From contig CM051460.1 of assembly GCA_028095005.1 (NCBI GenBank), forward strand, positions 18,833,501-18,897,500: a stretch of DNA of 64,000 nucleotides. Reading direction: 5' to 3'. This document shows positions 58,045 to 64,000 of this stretch, piece by piece. The notes under the pieces are model-generated. The model ran no database searches and was not told the origin of the DNA. It worked only from the letters and a program-made list of their open reading frames with translations. Every line of letters starts with the position of its first letter. The first letter of the stretch is position 1. The stretch comes from Rhynchospora pubera. Taxonomy: Eukaryota > Streptophyta > Magnoliopsida > Poales > Cyperaceae. The position numbers and the translations under genes were made by a program.

Positions 58045-58237
58045 AAATTCAGATCCGCTGCCGCGCGACACAGCGTGTCGCGCGGTACGCTGGCCGTCTG
58101 ATTAAGATCCAATGGACAAGGGAGCCCCGTGCATGTAACCTAGATTGATAGGCCCGTAAAAAATGAACCGTCCGATCAAGATCAGACGGCTCGTAGTGCG
58201 CTACACGCTGTGTCGCGCAACAGCAGAGTCGGATTGT
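58045..58237. mobile_element. Foldback MITE with GC-rich hairpin head
   Basis: The inverted ends, about 55 bp, include cgcgacacagcgtgtcgcgc, a hairpin with 11-bp arms and an agc loop, and gtctgat. The flanking 9-bp duplication is ggttttttt (58036-58044 and 58238-58246). It stands out by high GC at its ends. Confidence 0.8.
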
Positions 58238-58249
58238 GGTTTTTTTGGT

Positions 58250-61200
58250 TAGCTATCTATTATTCAAGAACTTAGAATGCACCTGACAAATCTTTAGGTT
58301 CCTTTGCTCAATTGCTCCTACTAGATTGTATATATGGTTTTACTGGCAGTCTGGCACAGTTTTCATGTTTTTGGTATTCTCCACTTTTTTGTTTAGGTTT
58401 CTTTAAATTAACGGCTGCTGTCGATTTGTGGGAAAAAAAATAAATAAATAAATAAATAAATAATACTACAATCACAACCGGTACCACCACCACCACTACA
58501 ACCTAACAATACATGCCCCCATATAACTCAATGTGGCACCTTCGCTAAATATTCAATGATTTAATTAAAGCGAACGAACACTAACCCCCAACAATTTGGG
58601 TGACGAAAGAATCTTAATATTTATTAATTCAAGAGTTGATCTTACATAAAAGTCATAAAGTTTATATAATAACATAACAATAACTATTATAACTACTATT
58701 AATTATGTAATTTACCCTGGATGGCGCGAAATTTAGGTTTGTTGTTTTGAAACTTTGAGTACCAATTGATCGGCCAAATCAGTGCATTCAATCATATTAT
58801 CCCTTCCAATTATGATTTGTAACTAATTTTCTCCATTAATTTTATCAATTGTCATTCTTGAATTTTAATGCCATCAATTAGAAAACAAGAAATGCAAAAC
58901 GCATATCCAACAATTATGTTAATTGAAAGAAAAAGGGATGCGTGAGAAGCCAGTGTCGGTCAAATTCAAAATAAGTCCATTGACATTTCGTGCTATTTTC
59001 CATAGATTCCCCTTAATTACCTTTACAAAGAAAGCTACACCTTCCACGACTAAAATAATTACTCATTTTATTTACCAAGAAAAAAAAAAGTCATTTTGTG
59101 TTGTTGAAGCTTGCCTACACCCGCGAGACCAAAAAGGATGTGTTTGATTTAAAGAATAATTATGAAGAAGAGGTAAGGACAGTGATAGTGAAGAACACAG
59201 AAGAGAAGAGATAAGAAGGAAGAGTGATACTGAAGAAGATAGTTTATTTTTAATTTTTCTATGTTGTTTCGATGGTGTATGAAGTAATAAAATAAAATAA
59301 ATTAAATTAAATATTAATTACTATTATGGGTTCTTCATTATTCTTTTTTCTTTATATTCTTTATTTCTTTTTCATAGAAAGATAGAATATCACCTCTTCC
59401 TTATTTCTCATAATTTTTTTCAATATTGCTAATAAATAAAATGTAATTATATCAGTATTACTACTAAAAAAATTGATAATATATTAAAAGAAAACACTCA
59501 TTTGGTATAATCATCAATCAAAAATGATAACTGTCATCTGAATTTTTGTCATCCTTTATCATCGCTAAACACAAAGTGAACACATAAAATAGACAAGATA
59601 AACATGTAGATAATCAAAATGAAAACTTACTAACAAATAAGTGTTGTCATCTCTTGTCCAAATTTTTATATGCATATTCAATTTATTTTTATTGAACTTA
59701 TTTATTTGTATGTGTTCATTTTGATCAAATATATGTTCATCTTGTCTATTTTATATGTTCACATTCGATTTAGTGATGGCAAAACTGCTGATGGTACTAA
59801 TCAATTTCCATCATCAATTATCAACTACAATTACAAATAACAAATGAAATAATATGTAACCAATGCGAACAATTGTTAGAAGCATTGGCTTTATATTGTG
59901 GATATAATAGTATATATTTTTTTTATCATTCGTACAATAATGTTACATTGTTACTTAAATAAAAATTGATTATATGCATCAGACAATTAATAGAAATTAA
60001 AGGAACTTGACTGATAAATGAATAAAGAGATAATCAATGAAAACGAAAACACTGATTATTACGATTAATGATCATAGACGGTTCAGTTGATTAGGTGATT
60101 GATATTTGGACTGAATTATTGTTGAGTAACTTTGTTCTCGGTGAAATGCTTTGACACATTAACATAATATTAAAAGAAAAAAAAACTTTCAACAAAGCAA
60201 TCATGCATGAATCAACCCCCAATAATCCAAGTTGAGATTTATTAAAGATCCAAACATGGTCCAAACACAATTTTCAAACTTCAATTGTTCCGCCATAACC
60301 AAAGGCTAAAAAAGATGCACCAAAGGTACCAAATTATTTTATTGAACCTGTCCTACTAGATTTGATTGTCCTTTCCCTCTTTTTCCAAGTGCCACTACTT
60401 TCACTTTTTGCCCTATCAAAAATATCAAATTGTATCTGCTTAAATCTTTTTGATAAGATTTGATAATCAAAATTGATTGATGGCTCCGGCCATTTGCATC
60501 ACTACACTAACTTCAATTTATTGATAAATTGGAGGACCACAAATTAATCTTACACACATATGCATGTCATAGAGTTTTAATCAACATTAAATTACTTGTC
60601 ATGAAGAAATGAACATAATAAATGAATCTCTCGAGGGAAGTTTCTTTTTATTTGTTTACAGCAATGACAGAACAATTCTCTCTTCATATTCTTTCTTTCC
60701 TTTCTTCTTTTGGGGTCCCCAACAATTCTCTCTTCATAGTTAATTTAATCCAATTTAGTACCTTGACGTTTTAAGATGCAAACAAATACAAATTGAAGTT
60801 GAGAGAGAAAGGATTAGAAAAAGGAGGACAAGTCATGGTGGTGTGCACCAACGGTTTGTTTCATGTTGACCATTGAAGAAATAAGTTCTATTAACTGAAA
60901 AGGTACTCAAATTATCTAAACCGCTCTCCATGCCATATTCTATGGAATTGTGGTACAACGGATGGCCTGCATATAGGAGAATAAATGTTTTTTTTTTCTT
61001 TAAATTTGAATTTGCACACTTTATTCTGCACCGCTAATAAGAGAGCTCTTCTCGCTCAATTGAATTTAAATTAAAAAATTGCACAACATTTTTTTCCCCT
61101 TTTGACTTCTCATCTCGTATACCATATATGGTATCACAATAACCTACCAAGACCAAAGTGTGTTATTTGGTACTTAGACGAACATCAAATCAGTACTTCA

Positions 61201-61540
61201 TGAACTGCCTTAGCAAGACGAAATTCTTAAGAATTAATGAAAAGCGAAATTTGACCAGCTTTAAATAGAATCCAATTCTTTGAAAACATTATTTAGCATA
61301 TGCGCTTAGGATCTTCACGTGATATTAGTAGTGTGGAAAAAATATTACGGAATGAAATGAGAAATTGTAATGGAATCTAATTTTGATATAGTGAGTAAAA
61401 AGAAAAGAGGAAAGGGAATTCTTTCTACTGACTCCAGTATTTGTATTGGTACGTTCTTGGAACATATTTTACTTTTGCCCATAATTTTGGACCTTTTTTA
61501 ATTAGGCGACCGTCTGAAAATTGTTTTTATGCAACACTTT
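58250..61540. other. Gene-poor AT-rich DNA
   Basis: Holds an (aaat)n tract at 58440-58463, a possible A/G-rich MITE near 59130-59410 and the foldback at 59553-59785. I see no coding segment with recognisable domains. Confidence 0.5.
59553..59785. repeat. Inverted repeat
   Basis: Arms of about 45 bp: tcgctaaacacaaagtgaac followed by acataaaatagacaagat, mirrored at 59735-59785 (atcttgtctattttatatgt, tttagtga). Probably the ends of a small foldback element; no target duplication found. Confidence 0.65.
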
Positions 61541-61969
61541 TGATATGGTCAGATCCGGATACGGGCCTAATAATTACGAAAAGTCTTGTGTAAAGCCTTT
61601 TTAGAGAGAGGAGCCCACGAGCCGTTATGATGAGAGTGGGCCCGAGGTCGTTGCGCTCAGAAGTGGGGTCAGGAACCGTTAAAAGGCGTCTTTACTAGTG
61701 GACCCTCAGGAGAAAACGGTTTCTGAGCACAGATGTCCCCTTTTATAATGGTCACGAGATGTTATGTGACTTTGGGGCGATAGTCGTTCGAAGAGCCTCG
61801 ACTCAACCTCGCACTCAGCCTCGCCTGAAGGGACGTTGGTTATAGGCGAGAACGGAACGTGCAGGGGTTGAAGGGGGTTACAGCGACCTTCATGTCGCAG
61901 TTGAATAAGGAAGATGCGAACACGAGGAGGCCACAAAAGATCCGGTGCGATGGGGGACCACCAGACGAC

Positions 61970-61977
61970 TATAAATA
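61970..61977 (+). promoter_or_regulatory. LTR TATA box
   Basis: TATAAATA in the LTR, about 30 bp before the hairpin at 61980-62005. Confidence 0.75.
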
Positions 61978-61979
61978 GG

Positions 61980-62005
61980 AACCCCCCTCTATAGGGAGGG
62001 GGGTT
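61980..62005 (+). promoter_or_regulatory. Perfect G/C hairpin at the LTR transcription start
   Basis: Arms aacccccctc and gaggggggtt (10 bp) with a 6-nt loop. By the distance from the TATA box the RNA would start in or just after this hairpin. Confidence 0.7.
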
Positions 62006-62130
62006 AGACATTTCATAAACTAAGAAATACCATGTACTAAATTAATGAAAAAAGAGATAAATTTCCTATTTCCCATTCTTCTTTATCTAAACTCTTTGTT
62101 GAGATCTATGAGCTAGATTGTAGGTTATCA

Positions 62131-62148
62131 ACTGGCGCCCACCGTAAA
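62131..62148 (+). other. Primer-binding site
   Basis: actggcgcccaccgtaaa directly after the LTR. The tggcgcccaccg core is a common plant Ty3/gypsy tRNA-primer match; I cannot name the tRNA with certainty. Confidence 0.7.
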
Positions 62149-62215
62149 TTACAAAGAGCTCATCCTAACAATCGAGAAATACGACTTTTTTCTTATTGTT
62201 TGAGCTCCAATTCGC

Positions 62216-64000
62216 ATGAAAGGGAGTAGGAATATTCATCCCAAAAAGTTAGACTTTAGTACACCATCCACAAAAACCATGGCAACTAGCACCGCAACCT
62301 TCAATACTCCAGCAACGACCCCACAGCCTCCACCTCCAGGAACGGAGCAAACTTCCGATCAATCCGTTAGCATTTCCTTAGCCCCAAGACACAACCCCCC
62401 TACCATCTCCAACATTACTCCACAAGACATGCGCAATTATCAACCATCACCACACGTCCTTCCTTCTACAATGCCTTCCCTTACACCTTCTTCCGCTCAC
62501 AGCAGCCACAACCATCAACCACAACCACCCTTTTCTCAGCAGTTTCAGGCTCCCCGCGATCCACCGTACCAACCCCCAGTTATCATCCCACCTCCCCCTC
62601 AACAATACCCCTACCAACATCCAATATTCCCTGCCAATCAGTCAGGTGTACCAACCCAACCATCCAATCAAACATACACCCGACAGTCAGAGAGAGAGGA
62701 ACTAGCTTTACACAGTGATGACTACAGACCGCAGCCGTCTCACAGGCGCTCCCAATATACTAACATCCCTAATCATTCTCGTTCTCACACCAAAGGTCGC
62801 TCCAAATCTCGTTCACGGCGGTCCAGAAGACGATCGCCATCTTCGGAATACGATACTCATAGTTCGAGCGAACTATCTTCCCGCAAGTCGCCTTTAAGGA
62901 GGCGTCGCGATCGTTACAGCACTTCAGCTAGATCCTCGTCTCCAAGTTTTTCTCCAACAAGTGACACTAGCGACGGGAGATCCAGACCGCGCACTCACCG
63001 TTTGCGTAAAATCCCCTGGAAGCGACATGGTAGTCCTTCGCCTCCTCGTGGAGCCTTGGCTCGACACTTATACAAAGGAAAGGCCCTTCGTCTCAAGGAT
63101 TTTGCCAGCCTTGATAAGTACCCTGCTTATCCAGCTCATGATGCTCGAGCCTTTGTTAACACCTTCCGGGAGTCTATGCTCATCACTGGAGCATCTGAAC
63201 GAACCATGTGTCTCGTTTTCCCTACACGATTAGAGGGAGTTGCTTGGGAGTGGTATGCGCAACTTCCTCCTGGCTCGGTGTCCAGCTACAGAGACCTTAC
63301 CAATAAGTTTCTTAAAAGGTTTGCCAGCGTTCGAGCACCCCCCAAAACATGCATGGACCTCATGAGTGTTCGACAGCGCCCCTCTGAGCACACTCGAGAT
63401 TATCTCGATCGATTCTCCATCGAAGCCAACAAGTGTGGAGATTATCGGGAAGACATGGCATTGCTAGCTGTGCAGCGTGGGTTGCTGGAAGGACCTGTTC
63501 AGTGGGCAGCCATGACGGAGAAGTTCTCTGATTTCGCTGCATTTAGGGAACGAGCTGAACACCTTATTCGCGCAGAGGAGCACATCGCGGCCATCCAAGG
63601 TTATCGTCACAACACATTTGCTGCACCAAATAACAGACAAAGCATATCCCCAAGAGAGCCACAGCGCCCAAGTTCACCTCGAGATCGTCAGCGCAGTCGT
63701 TCCCCGCGTCCTCGACGACGAGATGCTAAGCCTTCCAGACGAAACCGTGGCCGTCGCGCTAACTCTGCGGAGGACAATACACCGTATTATAAAATGTACC
63801 ACGTCACAATAGAGCCTCAGGATCGTATGTATGATAAAATCAAGCATAACAAGGAGATGAGTAGGGCACCACCCATTACCAGAACCGAAGTTTTTGACAG
63901 GAATAGCTATTGTGAGTATCACGGCAGTAGCGGACACCGTACCAAGGATTGCCTTAAGCTCAAGGATGAGATTGAAAGGTTAGTGCGCCAGACAAACATC
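62216..64000 (+). CDS. gag: Retrotransposon gag polyprotein (partial, open at right edge)
   Basis: 595 codons from ATG 62216 to the window end without a stop. The first 165 or so residues are Pro/Gln-rich (PPPPQQYPYQHP). An Arg/Ser-rich stretch follows (about 171-275: RSHTKGRSKSRSRRSRRRSP). Then comes the retrotransposon gag capsid domain (about 309-458: ARAFVNTFRESMLITGASE, GVAWEWYAQLPPGSVSSYRD). A second Arg/Ser patch follows (about 478-515: RDRQRSRSPRPRRR), and near 564-582 a zinc-knuckle-like CEYHGSSGHRTKDC. Gag forms the particle that packages element RNA. An alternative start is Met 22 codons downstream (MATSTATFNTP). The two RS-like patches are notable. Confidence 0.9.
   Translation, partial: MKGSRNIHPKKLDFSTPSTKTMATSTATFNTPATTPQPPPPGTEQTSDQSVSISLAPRHNPPTISNITPQDMRNYQPSPHVLPSTMPSLTPSSAHSSHNHQPQPPFSQQFQAPRDPPYQPPVIIPPPPQQYPYQHPIFPANQSGVPTQPSNQTYTRQSEREELALHSDDYRPQPSHRRSQYTNIPNHSRSHTKGRSKSRSRRSRRRSPSSEYDTHSSSELSSRKSPLRRRRDRYSTSARSSSPSFSPTSDTSDGRSRPRTHRLRKIPWKRHGSPSPPRGALARHLYKGKALRLKDFASLDKYPAYPAHDARAFVNTFRESMLITGASERTMCLVFPTRLEGVAWEWYAQLPPGSVSSYRDLTNKFLKRFASVRAPPKTCMDLMSVRQRPSEHTRDYLDRFSIEANKCGDYREDMALLAVQRGLLEGPVQWAAMTEKFSDFAAFRERAEHLIRAEEHIAAIQGYRHNTFAAPNNRQSISPREPQRPSSPRDRQRSRSPRPRRRDAKPSRRNRGRRANSAEDNTPYYKMYHVTIEPQDRMYDKIKHNKEMSRAPPITRTEVFDRNSYCEYHGSSGHRTKDCLKLKDEIERLVRQTNI

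Larger units (their letters stand above)
61541..62130 (+). repeat. 5' LTR of a Ty3/gypsy retrotransposon
   Basis: The end gttatca immediately precedes a primer-binding site. The proposed start tgatat (61541) gives a TGATA...TATCA inverted border and a length of 590 bp. The 3' LTR is outside the window, so the start is provisional. Contains a TATA box and a hairpin at the likely transcription start. Confidence 0.75.
61541..64000 (+). mobile_element. Ty3/gypsy LTR retrotransposon, 5' part
   Basis: LTR, primer-binding site and an open gag frame follow in canonical order and run off the right edge. Higher GC than the surrounding DNA and an unbroken frame suggest a young copy. Gag style and primer site recall the Tat group, but protease and polymerase lie outside. 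Confidence 0.88.

Noticed and set aside
61706..62011. 101-codon minus-strand frame
   Set aside because: It lies wholly within the retrotransposon LTR, antisense to transcription, with no recognisable domain.
62715..63937. Several other frames of 60-90 codons on both strands
   Set aside because: All are shadows of the 595-codon gag frame that starts at 62216 and runs off the edge.

Overview
This window is nuclear DNA of a flowering plant. It is AT-rich and intron-containing. It carries plant-type tau-class glutathione S-transferase (GSTU) genes, a plastid/mitochondrial mTERF relic, an RNA polymerase III factor gene and a BAHD acyltransferase gene, all set among many plant DNA transposons. I cannot fix the species from the sequence.

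Layout. 0-8 kb: no convincing gene. It is a stack of foldback elements (Mutator-like MITEs) inserted in or flanked by (TA)n tracts, plus a 3.3-kb element with the same kind of ends and one hAT MITE. 8.3-38.6 kb: a GSTU cluster with intact two-exon genes at 9318-10147 (-), 13359-14157 (-) and 37373-38558 (+). It also holds a copy broken by a LINE inside exon 2 (24736-26648), two decayed relics (27600-27985 and 35375-35860) and a duplicated unit that kept both flanks but lost its gene (15661-17440). A 1.5-kb solo LTR of Sirevirus type, full of short palindromes, lies at 17696-19196. 29.9-33.4 kb: an mTERF gene broken by a 7-bp tandem duplication and a second frameshift, a partial tandem copy of it, and a lone exon of a GH127 (DUF1680) gene. 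33.6-35.0 kb: a 1.4-kb Mutator-like foldback element. 39.4-44.8 kb: a complete 12-exon gene for a TFIIIB B''/BDP1-like protein (518 aa). 48.1-52.6 kb: a complete two-exon BAHD acyltransferase (465 aa) with a 3-kb intron. 53-61.5 kb: gene-poor, with hAT, Tourist-like and Mutator-like MITEs and a non-autonomous Helitron nested in a MITE. 61.5 kb to the end: the 5' LTR, primer-binding site and open gag frame of a Ty3/gypsy retrotransposon that continues beyond the window.

The host genes are not an operon and share no pathway. GSTU enzymes act in cytosolic detoxification and conjugation, BDP1 in Pol III transcription, and the BAHD enzyme in acyl transfer to alcohols. What ties the window together is transposon activity. 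At least seven hAT MITEs keep exact 8-bp target duplications. Several foldback elements keep 9-bp duplications, and different families of them combine a similar inner stem with different, mostly palindromic, end segments. All coordinates, splice sites and target duplications were read by eye; family assignments rest on motif recall, not on database searches.
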